Source of the DNA: Marchantia polymorpha subsp. ruderalis
Lineage: Eukaryota; Streptophyta; Marchantiopsida; Marchantiales; Marchantiaceae
Reading direction: 5' to 3'
Assembly: GCA_037833965.1 (NCBI GenBank)
Contig: AP031355.1
Location: forward strand, 4,427,501-4,491,500
Length of the DNA stretch: 64,000 nt
Part shown: in pieces, positions 1 to 10,379 of the stretch
Position numbering within the stretch: the first letter of the stretch is position 1
Layout of the letters: the number at the start of each line of letters is the position of its first letter
The notes under the pieces: model-generated
What the model was told of the DNA's origin: nothing
Seen by the model: the letters and a program-made list of their open reading frames with translations, nothing else
Databases searched by the model: none
Program-made: the position numbers and the translations under genes

Positions 1-1263
1 GGTCTTGTGGACGCGCTACTCGACAGCGAAACTTGTCATTTGAAGGCACGCCAGCCTCGGAAGATCCTTTAGAATTACGACTCGGGCCGACCGGTAAGAC
101 CCTCTCCCTCTGTTTTGGTCCGCATCCATCCTGCTTCTCATTCTTTACTTTTGAATGCCGGTCTAATTCGTGGATCAATTTGTTGGCCTGGGTTCAGAGG
201 GATGTTTCTGAACGGGTTTTGTTTCTTTCATGCACAGCTGTGGTCAGATTCTTCTACATGATCGTAGTGGTTACATTGATTGTGATTTTTCTCCGCTGGC
301 ATGGGGTCTGACACCACATTACCTACTTTTCGCCATGCGTGTTTCTTGCAGCTTTCTCTACTCCGCCGACCTTGAGAAGATTGCGCGTCAATGGCACAGG
401 TCGAGCCCAGTTGCCTGAGAGACCAACTTTGATTCCCTGTAGGCAAGCGAGAAACGTGCCTCTGACCATCGATTTGACGAGCCCGACGCCTTCAAACGAC
501 GATTGTGTACTCATCACTGAGACTTTGGCACCGCAGGTGAGGGTTGGGCGAGGGATCAAGTGTTTTACTACCTCATTCTGCTGTTGCTGAGTAGTTTGAA
601 TGCCCAAATGATGTTTTATCTTGTTTACTGCTGTCGTGCCATTCCTACATTAGAGCACTGCCAGAACTCCTGTTCTTACGAGAATTCTATGTGCAGAGGT
701 TGCTCTCAGACTTGAGAAAACCTGAGAACTGGTAAATGTACGTCCAGCTGGCTGGACGTACATTTACCTGTACTGGCTGCACTGTGAGTGATAGCATTAT
801 TAAGTTAGTGAAGAAAAAGTCTTTGAAGTTGGAAGTTGAAGCCTACGAAGTTGTTCCAGAGTCATGGTGTCGATGTCAGGCCTCATTCTGTCATTGAAAT
901 GGATGTTCTGGAACCTGCTGTGGAGCATTGATCTGGATGTCGAGGATATTGTTCATGTACCGACTGCTTATGTTTATGTTCTGAATCATGTAGGTGTCCA
1001 AGCGCAAACGGGTGCCTACATTGCCAGCAGGAGCCAACGAACAGGCCAGCCAGGAGCCAGTGAAGGAACTGAGACTGACCTGCCCCATATGTATGGATGT
1101 TATGAGGGAGGAAACGTCTACAGTATGCGGTCATATCTTTTGCAGGGCTTGCATATCCGGAGCGATTGCAACTCAGCAGAAATGTCCCACTTGTCGGCGT
1201 AAGCTGTCGAGCAACAAATGTACACACAGGATCTACTTATCAGCTAGTTTGAGAAATTCATGA
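1..1263 (+). CDS. RNF4-like RING-finger E3 ubiquitin ligase, 3' exons (5' end outside window)
   Basis: Three exons are visible: 1-93 (read from base 3), 352-536 and 994-1263, joined by GT-AG introns with the frame kept. The last exon encodes a complete C3HC4 RING (CPICMDVM, then CGHIFCRACI, then CPTCRRKL) close to the C-terminus, as in RNF4-type SUMO-targeted ubiquitin ligases. Exon 2 holds hydrophobic-acidic patches, TIDLTSPTPSNDD and CVLITE, that resemble SUMO-interacting motifs. Exon 1 carries LELRLG, an LxLxL-like string. From family knowledge, such proteins bind poly-SUMO chains and ubiquitinate the modified protein in the nucleus. The RING and splice structure are seen directly; the SUMO role is inferred. 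The stop is TGA at 1261-1263, and the start lies upstream of the window. Another RING subfamily is possible. Confidence 0.85.
731..768. repeat. Perfect 18-bp-arm inverted repeat in intron 2 of the RING gene
   Basis: Arms 731-748 and 751-768 are exact reverse complements around a 2-base centre. It lies inside the second intron (537-993) and encodes nothing. It could be a transposon footprint or a cruciform-forming element. Confidence 0.9.
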
Positions 1264-2032
1264 CACGTCAACCTTGGTTGATGTGCTTTTGGAGGTAAAT
1301 GTGGGAGCAATGCAGGTCAGAGAGGACTGACTGTAGGATTGCAGCTCACGCACATTGTCGCCTCGTTGCAAATTTTCCTGAGCATAAGTTAGATTTATCA
1401 CGTAGTCACGGTTCTCATACCTTCACAACAGGCTCAGGCTCTCCTCACGAGTGCTGAAATAGTTCAGCCGTGGTCTGACACGAAAGTTCTCTCATTTATA
1501 TTTTTCCAACTGGGACTGTACATTCAGATGTTAAAGCCCGGAGTATGTTCCGATAGGCCAGGTTTACGTCTTAACTCGGAGTGCGATTTTTGTTCCATGT
1601 GTTGGTGTGACAGTTTAGGAAGTGACACAGTTATCATTGTGCAATTTCGCTCGGTGGAGCAGCGAAATGCAGTTCTTTAGTTCAATTTTTAAGCGGCGCG
1701 TCATCCGAAGTCTTTTGGATTGCAGTCTCTGGTCACGCATTGAACATCATGACACAATCTGCACAGCCCATCCAGTAAATTATTTAGCTCAGTTGTAGTA
1801 GGCATGTACAGACGTTCAGTACTTCTGACTTTGACCAAGTGAAATATTCGTCTGCTTAGGTCGATGAAGTGTAAAGAAGTCTACCGTGAAATTCACGAAG
1901 AAAGTTTTACCTAAGTTTTCTTTTGGGCGTGAGCCCATGTACTTGTATGTTTTCCCACTCTGATCCTACTCCTAGCTGTATGCTTGATGACATCACTGCA
2001 GAGTGTATAGTTTTCAATGTGCACGGATGGAA
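1264..2032. other. 3' flank of the RING gene
   Basis: The first few hundred bases are probably the 3' UTR of the RING transcript. I see no further coding exon, RNA gene or repeat here. Confidence 0.5.
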
Positions 2033-2332
2033 TCATGGATGAGGCTCACCGTCGCAATCCATACATTTAGCAGTAATGTGAGTCCAACCGTCTTGTGTTG
2101 TAGGTTCATGTACATGTTCAATGACTGGGTACATGAGCACATCTCCAGCCCACTTGAGGGAAGAGAAGAAGCGGATTAACAATTGCGAATTACTCCCTTG
2201 TAACTTGGCGGACTTCCCAGAATCCCAATGTTGGATGGTAGCGATGGATGAGGTCTGACAGGGAACGGACGGCGACCCGGTTACGGGTACAGAGGTCGAA
2301 GGCCGGCGTTGAATGTCGTCAGTCACGCTCAT
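2033..2332 (-). CDS. Hypothetical small protein, 99 aa
   Basis: An ATG-started open frame of 99 codons reads MSVTDDIQRRPSTS at the start and ends in CMDCDGEPHP. The N-terminal third is rich in Ser, Thr and Pro. The middle contains IRFFSSLKWAGDVLMYPVIE. I recognise no domain, and there is no signal peptide or membrane segment. The first 50 residues have a plausible protein composition, but the frame could be open by chance. No exon partner with clear splice sites was found on either side. It would be convergent with the RING gene. Confidence 0.25.
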   Translation of the reverse strand: MSVTDDIQRRPSTSVPVTGSPSVPCQTSSIATIQHWDSGKSAKLQGSNSQLLIRFFSSLKWAGDVLMYPVIEHVHEPTTQDGWTHITAKCMDCDGEPHP

Positions 2333-5300
2333 TGTGATTGATTATTGTGATGAACGAAGCTACACTGAGACTAGTCGTATTGCACGCGCGGGAAATATCT
2401 GCATAGTTTCTTCGTTCGTTCGACTTTCGTAGACCTATTTTCATTTACACATCTCACATTCATTTCATCAGGTATGTACGAACATCCCTCTCCAATCATG
2501 TCGCCCTACGATTCTTTGTGCAGTTTATCTCGTCACATGGGTGTCGAATGGTGGTGGGGATAGGGTACCCTGTGCACTCTAGTGCACCGAATCTTCACAT
2601 CTCCAAGGACTCTTCTCAAATCTCTACACTTAATCTTCCTGAAAAATTGGCTTGCAGAGTGAGTTTTACAGTTTTCTCACCTGTCGGCAGTTCGAGAGGG
2701 GAGCGGGAAAATTTTGTGTGGGACTTACGACTCTGGAATTTTTTTTCTCCAGCAAGATGACAAAGAACTCGTTTCTTTGCATTGAAAGGTGCAATTTCAA
2801 GTACGGTGTCAACTGACCAAGCAAAGTGGAGGAAGTGCAGAGTGAAGAACACGTGATCTAGTGTCGAATCCATTTGTAGAGGAGAGTGGAGCTCTGCACG
2901 TAATTCCTTGATTGAATCTCATGGCTTAGATGTGCAAGGATGATGTACACGGTGAAGAGGCAAGGAATGAACTCAAGGCAGTTCTTAAAGCCCTGCAGTC
3001 CACAACTCCGAGGACAAATAATCATCAAGTGGCTGAGGTTATTATCAAAACTCAAAAGTGTTATCATCTAAACAAGGAGGGGCTTTTTTAAGGGTGGTAC
3101 AGAGAAGTACAATTGGTAGTGTGTCTTCTCGAGAACTCTTTTGGCAGCGGCCAGAACATACACTTGCGCCGGAGCTCGGTATTATGGAGCAAGTTTGGAA
3201 CTGGTGATGGTTATGGGAAAATGGTGCAGTCGTGAGATCAACGACCCAGAACGCAACATAAGACGAACTCGGTTTTGGTCTCAGCTACTTGACCTGCGTC
3301 CTTTTTACGAAGTCCTTGGAGTATAAGACTGAAACGTCAGGCTATGTGCTATACACTTATACCCAAGATTGCAAACATGCCCTTCTCCGAGCAGGCTATG
3401 TTCTGTATGTTACTCACATGAGTCTGACGAGTGCAAGCATTCACAATTCTCGAGCATGTGTACTTCGCGACCTCAATGCACAACATCCATACGAGTACTG
3501 ATCTAAGTTGCAAGTTGGCCGGGAAGGTCGTTCAGAAGGTAATGGTATTCTAAGTATCATATCACGTGAACATCACTTTTGGAAAGCCCACCACTAATGT
3601 AATCTCGGAGCCTCTTGCTTGTTTGTCTTTTTGCTTCGAAAAGCTCAAGAATCATAGTATCAATCAATGTTTTATTCATGGTGTACCATGTTTACATCTA
3701 ACATGTATCCTCCATATTAGCTGCAGACGATTACAAAGAAAGAATTAAAAAAATATATTTCAGTCTGTTTCATATTTCCGTGAATGACACATCTTGTTGC
3801 AGCATCATCTTTTTACGTATCCTGGCGTTAGTCCTCTTCCATCAGCAGATGGGAGGGGGTGTGCACTCTACATCACCAATGATTGTGTGAAGAATGGCGG
3901 TGGAGAATGGTTTTTACGAAATTGATACTAAGTCAGGCTGGAAATTGGTGAAATGATTTGCATGAACCGTGGACCTCTCTCTTCGCTAACTACATTGTTA
4001 TGCTAGTAAGATGTTTCTACACAAACAGATGTTAGTGCTTGAAGCATTACCATACATACTTTTGTGTGATGACTAGAATAGCTTTGGAATCGTAACAATC
4101 ACTTTATGGAAGTCACTGTACAAATCTTCACGTTACTATACATGATTGTTCAAATTGCAGATCGAAAAGTATTAGAATGGAGAGAAATGAAAAGCAGTTA
4201 AAAAGCCACTGCCTAAGAAATTGTGAATTCGTGGCACAGAGACCTAGAGGAATCTAGTATTCTCTTGTTCTTTCTAGTTGAAGTTTTTCCCAAACGCAAA
4301 CTTATTTCTCAGTTCACTCATAATCACTTATCTAGTATTTTGGTTCAGTTTTCTCTCTGACAGGTTTTGAGTCAGACCATTTCATGTTTAAAACAAAAAA
4401 AGAGAACACTCTTAGGTTAACGCAAGAGAGGCGGGAAATTTCAAAGTTTTGCATATATTGCAATATGTCATTATCATAAGCTTTTCTGTGTCAAGCTTTA
4501 ACTTCAATTTCACGGTGCGTGAGATGTGTTGTCAATAAAGTGTAGTGTCGTTTACTGTAAAAAGGTCCAGACATTGATTTCATACCTGTAAATTTAGGAA
4601 TCGAGCAGACTACATCAACTCCTTCGTTAGTACGGGTATACAGATAAGTCTTGCAAGAGATTACTGTACCATCCCAGTCATGGGCAAATTATTGATAACT
4701 TGATTATTCTTCACAACCCTTGACACCTCATCGCACGATGGGAATGCCAATCATGAACCGTTAGAATCCTTTTGTCATGAATCTCAGCGCCTATTGCTTA
4801 TGATCTTCTCCAGTTGATATTGGTCAGTGAATGGAGGCTGCCTTATTTCTGTCCTAACAAAATAGTCTGGTTCAAAGTTTACACACTACTGAAATCGATC
4901 AAAGTAAACTTCAATGTTTCGTGGTTGGTTTCGAACCCTAAACCTTAAACCCTAGACCTGGATTTATTTGACCTGGATACATTCAGACTTAAATGACTTT
5001 CATCAGTTCTAGGACATGGACATGAACCTGGATGCAGACAAAGACACTGTGTTGACCACCGAGTGAATAAAAATGAGAATGCAAGTAGGTCCTTACTCTT
5101 CATTTACAAACTTCGAGATCTTCAAACAAGCATCCTGACTCCAAAGTTTATCTATAGCATCTTCGTTTGTTGTGTACTCTCACTAGGATGTCACGAGTAC
5201 CACTTGCCCATCATGAATCTTCCTCGGGCTGCTTGTGAGTTGACCGAACTACTGTCACCTTCTCAGCTGAATTATAGGAAATGAATCTTCCGCAGATTGG

Positions 5301-6207
5301 CAAGAGAAAATGCTTGCAAGAATAACTTGTGGCGATAGACATGAGAATCGAGACCGATTTCTGTCCCGACCGTTTTGGCTGAATGTATGTCATCAATTGA
5401 CTTCCGTCCCCGTTATGCTTGTAACACTGCCGGGCTCTCGATTGTGGCCCTTCAATTTACAAAAGACGATTGTACGAGACAATTTTACAAACAAAGACAA
5501 GGATATATTTTCCATATGCTTTCGGTGTGAACCATTATCAGTTGACAGTAGGTCATAGAAGGGAGAATAAATGTATATCGCTTGATTTTCCAACCTTGGA
5601 TGTAGTGGTAGAATATTAGAGAGTCGAGTGATGCTTCAATTTGCAGTGATAAACACGCCCACGTGATAAACATATCAACATGGAAAAAGATCATAAAGTC
5701 AGAGATCTCAATCCGAGTTAAGGAGAGAGTAGAATTATTCGTCGTTACAGCCCTTCGACTTCCGAGAAATAAATTTGTAGCTAGCCCCTCTGATTTATCA
5801 ATCAGACACCGTTGCAGTGATTAATCGCAGCACGAATCCATGGAACAACCAGTCGTTTAGTTGTTTGACATGAGGATACCGGTTCGGAATTCTGGATGGC
5901 GCTTGCTTGCTTGCGGCTCAAGGCTGACGCCTTTTGCATATTCAGATTCTGACGTTGCCAGCCACATAAAATTGGTTCTTACGTGCCAATACTACGTCAC
6001 ACGTTGATGACCGTTGTCCAGTTGAAATGTACAGCAAACTTTTGGTCCATTTCGAATCCTTGTTCTTGGAGACCTCAAAGGCTGTAATCTAAAGAGCTGA
6101 CTGGTGGCTGCCCGAGCTTACCTCAAAAGCAATTCTCAAGAGGGACAGGTGTCCTCCGTACTCGGAGTATTCCAATAATGAAATTCTAGTTCAGTGTGTG
6201 TGTGAAT
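2333..6207. other. Intergenic region without supported genes
   Basis: I see only short chance frames. A few degenerate CCCTAAA-like units occur near 4934-4956 (CCCTAAACCTTAAACCCTAG), too few and too imperfect to call an interstitial telomere tract. The rest is moderately AT-rich and featureless. Confidence 0.6.
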
Positions 6208-6350
6208 GTTGTTAGCGAAGAAAAGCTTAATGTGAAGTTTACAATGCTACACTTGAGTAGTCGCAGACCGAGTAACAACATTTAACCTAACCCTAGAATC
6301 CGCGGGACTAGAATGAACTGTTCTCCTCGTTAAAGATCTAGTGACTCACA
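6208..6350 (-). repeat. 3' LTR of the copia element
   Basis: This 143-bp repeat aligns end to end with 10237-10379. On the minus strand it starts TGTGAG and ends in ACA. The shared core includes AATGTGAAGTTTACAATGCT. Confidence 0.9.
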
Positions 6351-6364
6351 ACACCCCTCTCGAG
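6351..6364 (-). other. Polypurine tract of the copia element
   Basis: Read on the minus strand, the bases next to the 3' LTR are CGAGAGGGGTGT. This is the purine-rich primer expected for plus-strand synthesis. Confidence 0.7.
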
Positions 6365-6521
6365 GTGAACATGGTAATACTAGCAAACTTCTTGTAAATC
6401 TGCCAGAGATAGCATTCCAATAAAAAATCTATGTTTGTCAAACTTGTGTTGCGGTAGGGGTTCGTCAAAAGATCATTTGGATTGTCTTCCGTGTGTATGT
6501 ACTCAAGTGAAATTTCACCCT

Positions 6522-7184
6522 CTAAAACTTACAACTCCAACGGCATAAGACAAGTCGGGACGAGTATTGCACAGAAATATCAATTTGCCAACAATGTGGC
6601 AGTAGGCTTAAACGTCGACATGCATTGACCCCTTTGTCAGCTTCCAAGACATGGCCAACCGGAAGTGGAATTAGTTGGATCATCGAGGTATCAAGCTTGC
6701 ATTTGTCCAGCAATTCTGTAGTATATTTGTGTTAATGGAGTAAAGAATTCCCGTTGGGGAAATTGTGGAATTCAACACTGAGGCAGTGAGAATCAAGTCC
6801 TAGATACATCTTCCGGTAACGTGAATGTATTTGCGTCTTGATCTTTGTTATACGTGCAGACCAACTTCCTAGAAGTAGTAGATCATCCACATAGAGAAGT
6901 AGCACAGTGATGATCTTATCTTCTCGAAGTAAATAGAGGTTGGGATCAAAATTGCTGCGAGCCCAACCAACTCATCGCAGATAAGAGTTGATCTCCTTGT
7001 ACCATTGTCTAGGAGGCTGTTTGAAATCATAGATTGATTTTTTGAGAAGACAAAAAAGATGCTTCTCGCTTGACTGCTTAAAGCCGAGTGGTTGTTTCAT
7101 GTAAATTTGTTCCTGTAGCTTTTCATTTAGGAAGGCAAATATTACATCCATGTGATGCACTTCCCATCCAAGAGCTATAGACAA
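6522..7184 (-). pseudogene. Copia reverse transcriptase remnant
   Basis: Codons at 6972-7184 give the fingers/palm region (MDVIFAFLNEKLQEQIYMKQ, then KKSIYDFKQPPRQWYKEI), which matches the usual copia MDVKTAFLNG and LYGLKQAPRQWY motifs. The catalytic YVDD box is at 6882-6893 in another frame, preceded by hydrophobic residues. Codons at 6522-6713 resemble the connection region before RNase H, and again switch frame. At least two frameshifts separate these parts. No complete RNase H was found. The enzyme would have copied the element's RNA into DNA, but this copy cannot be functional. Confidence 0.85.
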
Positions 7185-7418
7185 TAAAATAAGAGCTCGA
7201 AGAGTTGATCAACATATCAAAGGAGCAAACGTTTCATTGTAATCAATGCCATGTTTTTGTTCAAGTCCTCTAGCTACCAGACGTGCTTTTAATCTCATAG
7301 AGATAACATCCAACTGAGGTTTGGCCTTGAAAATCTATTTGGATGAGAGGGCTTGTTGGCCTTCTAGAAGCTTGACAAGTTCTCATATGAAGTTTGAAAT
7401 AAGGGAGTCAAACTCCTC

Positions 7419-8452
7419 CTACATTGCTCCTCTCCACAGAGGATTCTTGAGAGCTTCAGCTACTAATAGTTTATCATTGGTAGATTGTGAAATCTCCACT
7501 ATGTTGAAGGAGCTGTGACCTTGTACATGATACTTATTCCGCAAAAACTGAAAGGGTCTTTTGTTTTTTTCACTAGGATTACGTCTTGGATCAGGATCAA
7601 GAGTCTTGTAAAGTATATATGTTTGTGGCGATGCTGGTAACGGCGATGAAGATGTTGATGTTGGTGAAGATGATTGTTGATTCGTTTGGTATGCATTCAC
7701 TTCAGAATTGTCATCTTCTAGGTGCAACAATTTGTCAGATGTCTCATCTGCAGTGTCAAATTCACTGAATAGGTCCAAAAACTTGTGGATATCTTGGAAA
7801 TGACCTGATACATTTTCAAAAAATGTTGCATCATTTGTAGAGATGATTTGTCCGATCACTGGATCATAGCAACGACATGACTTGGAGTCATCAAAATAGT
7901 CTACAAATACACACCTATGTGCCTTAGGTTGCAGTTGTGTTCGTTTGTCTTGTGCAATATTCACATAAACAGTTAACCAACAACACGGATGCGAGATAGA
8001 TCTGGAGACGACCATGAAGTTTCTCAAAAGGTGTTCTGAGATTGAGGGCGCCACTGGCACAAGAATTCAACACATAGTTAACAGCTCGTAGTGGCTCTAT
8101 CCATATATGTGAAGTAAAATTGTATGTGTTATATATGCAACGAGCACCTTCAAACAACATATGATTTTTTCATCTAGAAATAACATTCTGGTGAGGAGTT
8201 GCTATTGTCGTGAGTTGTCGAGTGATACCTTTCTTCTCACAGTAAAGGAGAGGTGGTCTCCTCCTCTATCAAATCAAAGTGCAGTGACTTTTGGATTCCA
8301 ATCATGTTCGGTGTGCCAAACCGAAGCCACCTTGTGTGGGTAGAGGTTTTCTCAAAGAGTACAAATTGTTGGAAGTGATGCAAAGTCTCACTTTTGAGAC
8401 GCATGAATTTGACCCATGTAAAATGGATATAATCATATGTGAAGATTAGCAA
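7419..8452 (-). pseudogene. Copia integrase remnant
   Basis: Three overlapping frames carry successive integrase pieces. Codons at 8237-8452 give the catalytic-core start (IFTYDYIHFTWVKFMRLKSE). Codons at 7924-8160 give ARCIYNTYNFTSHIWIEPL followed by NYVLNSCASGAL. Codons at 7419-8060 give the C-terminal region (KAHRCVFVDYFDDSKSCRCY, then DPVIGQIISTNDATFFEN), followed by a Ser/Pro-rich linker towards reverse transcriptase. The motifs match Ty1/copia integrase in order. The frame changes show a dead copy. Confidence 0.85.
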
Positions 8453-8824
8453 GTACTTGAACCGGTTCCTGCTTCAATTGGTTTGCAAAGATAGTTGGGG
8501 ACTAACCGTAGTGGACGAGTTGTCTTATTAACTGCAAGTTTGGAACACATGTCAGAACACATGTCTCGCAACGTCTGTCTCTTTCAACCTGGAGTCAAGG
8601 AAGCCCATGCACAAGTTGTTTTGAAGCCATATGATATGTTGTTTGATGACGAATATGACACAACCTTTTGTGCTAGAGATCGGTGAGGTCGAAGTTGCTT
8701 GAAAACAGTTGTTCTCAACGAAGGTAGATGATCCAATAAGGTTAGAAGGCTTATCTATTCGATCAAATCGTTGAAGCAAATGACTGAGAAAATGAGCATC
8801 GAACTGTTGTATCTGAGTAAAAAG

Positions 8825-9130
8825 TCAATATAGTTGACAGCAAGGATCACATTGGCCAAAGAGAATCGACCTTTGAAGATTGATCCTATTGAGTAGGAAA
8901 CGATATTCAGAGATGAACATTTCAAGAAAACCTGAATCTGAAAGTTTTCCTACTACCAGTGAGTTCTTGGTAAGACTTGACACATAAAGAATAGGTTTGA
9001 TCTCTTTACTTGAATCAACTCGGAAAGTTCTTTTGCCAATAACAGGTAAACGAGTTCCACTAGCTATAGAAACTTCAGAGTGAGAGGAGTCTGATTGGTA
9101 TGAGCTAAACATAGACATATTATTTGTCAC
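8825..9130 (-). pseudogene. Copia protease / pre-integrase remnant
   Basis: The frame carries GTRLPVIGKRTFRV and LYVSSLTKNSLVVGKLSDSG. These match the stretch after the copia aspartic protease, where an ADGT..PI.G.G pattern precedes LYVPSLTKNLLSVGKL. The catalytic DSGA itself is not visible, so the N-terminal protease part is lost or frame-shifted. Confidence 0.75.
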
Positions 9131-9696
9131 CTGACTACTAGCAACACTAGTCTAACAAGTATTCTTTAGATTCGTGTAAAGCCAAGGCTTCTAGCTCTAC
9201 TAACTCACTATCCAAACCATCTTCTAGTCCGTCAATGCAATCGTCTACTAAGTTCGCTTGCACCTTAAATCGGCACATGTTAGAAGCACGGAGTTGTAGC
9301 TGCACTATTTGCTCATCAACTATCTTCAAGTCACAATCATATTTCCAGTGATTTAAAGTACCACAATAATTACGACGCGTATTTTGTCAAATTGATCCGG
9401 TTCCATTTTTCTCTCGATAAGCAAAGAATTGTGAGAAGTCTGACTGAGAAGACTAAAAAGAGGGATGCTGAGAACGTTGTTTGCAAAAGTTGAACCGTGT
9501 GATTGCATTGGCAGTGTCATACTCTTGATGACTGTCAAGCCAAGTACTTTCTATTTGAAAACGTTGTACCAGATCTGTGAATTCAAGTGGAGGATCTCGA
9601 GACAAGTCGCTGCCGAAGTTTGAAACAAATGGTGCCCAGGAAAGTGGAAGACCCTTGAGAGTGTAATGGATTAGATCACTATCAGAAAATCGATGA

Positions 9697-10116
9697 TCAA
9701 TTGCAGCAAGTTGGATCTTGAGAGACTTTGATAGTTAAAAGGTATTGTTTGACTGTGACAGTAGCACGCAGCTTAAGAATAGCAAGCTTCTTAATTAACA
9801 TCAACCGACGTTGAGCATTGTTGGATTGATACAAAGTGCGCAATTCAGAAGAATTTTCTTCAAATTTGACGATGGAAGAAAGAATGTCAAGAGAGAAACT
9901 GGCATGTATCATAGTCATTGCTTTGATGCGTCGGCGGCAAACAATTGCATCGTCTCCAGCACCAACAGGAACCGGATCGAGTATGGTTCTCTCGTAGATC
10001 CCTTCGTCGTGAAACATGGTTTTAAATCGAATAGACCAATTCATGTAGTTGCTCCGGCCCATGAGTTTTTCTTCGGGAAGTAACTGTAAAACAGAGTTGA
10101 AGTGGTTGTCCTCCAT
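9697..10116 (-). pseudogene. Copia gag N-terminal remnant
   Basis: The frame starts with ATG shortly after the primer binding site and encodes 139 residues. It includes LMGRSNYMNWSIRFKTMF, the usual L.G.NY..W...M signature of plant copia gag (UBN2-type). Downstream continuation is broken. A further gag-like piece may lie at 9147-9329, but I could not identify a zinc knuckle. Confidence 0.8.
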
Positions 10117-10224
10117 GGCGGCCGGGAAGTACTACGCTATCTAGCATGAGAGAACACTACTATTAGAGTAAAAAGAAGTAACAAACTTGTCAAGATTCGT
10201 TTGCTGTACAGGATCCGAACACTT

Positions 10225-10236
10225 GCTCTGATACCA
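10225..10236 (-). other. Primer binding site for initiator Met-tRNA
   Basis: Directly inside the 5' LTR, the minus strand reads TGGTATCAGAGC. This is the standard plant copia primer site, complementary to the 3' end of tRNA-iMet. Confidence 0.95.
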
Positions 10237-10379
10237 TGTTGTGAGAGAAGATAAACTTAATGTGAAGTTTACAATGCTACACTTAAGTAGGTGCAGACCG
10301 AGGCACAACATTTAACCCAACTCTAGAATCCACGGATTAGAATGACCTGTTCTCCTCGTTAAAGATCAAATGCCTCACA
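10237..10379 (-). repeat. 5' LTR of the copia element
   Basis: This is the partner of 6208-6350. The boundary at 10237 is fixed by the primer binding site that abuts it. Confidence 0.9.

Larger units (their letters stand above)
6208..10379 (-). mobile_element. Degenerate Ty1/copia LTR retrotransposon
   Basis: The element is about 4.17 kb and is bounded by two similar 143-bp LTRs (6208-6350 and 10237-10379) that begin TG and end CA. On the minus strand the order is LTR, primer binding site, gag, protease, integrase, reverse transcriptase, polypurine tract, LTR. Integrase before reverse transcriptase is diagnostic of Ty1/copia. Every domain is present only as frameshifted pieces, and the LTRs differ at roughly 20 positions by eye, so the copy is old and dead. 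The 5-base flanks (GTGAA on the left, AAAAG on the right) do not match, so no target-site duplication survives. It lies in a gene-poor stretch and interrupts no recognisable gene. Confidence 0.9.

Noticed and set aside
4934-4956. CCCTAAA-like units as an interstitial telomere
   Set aside because: Only two or three imperfect units and no longer tract.
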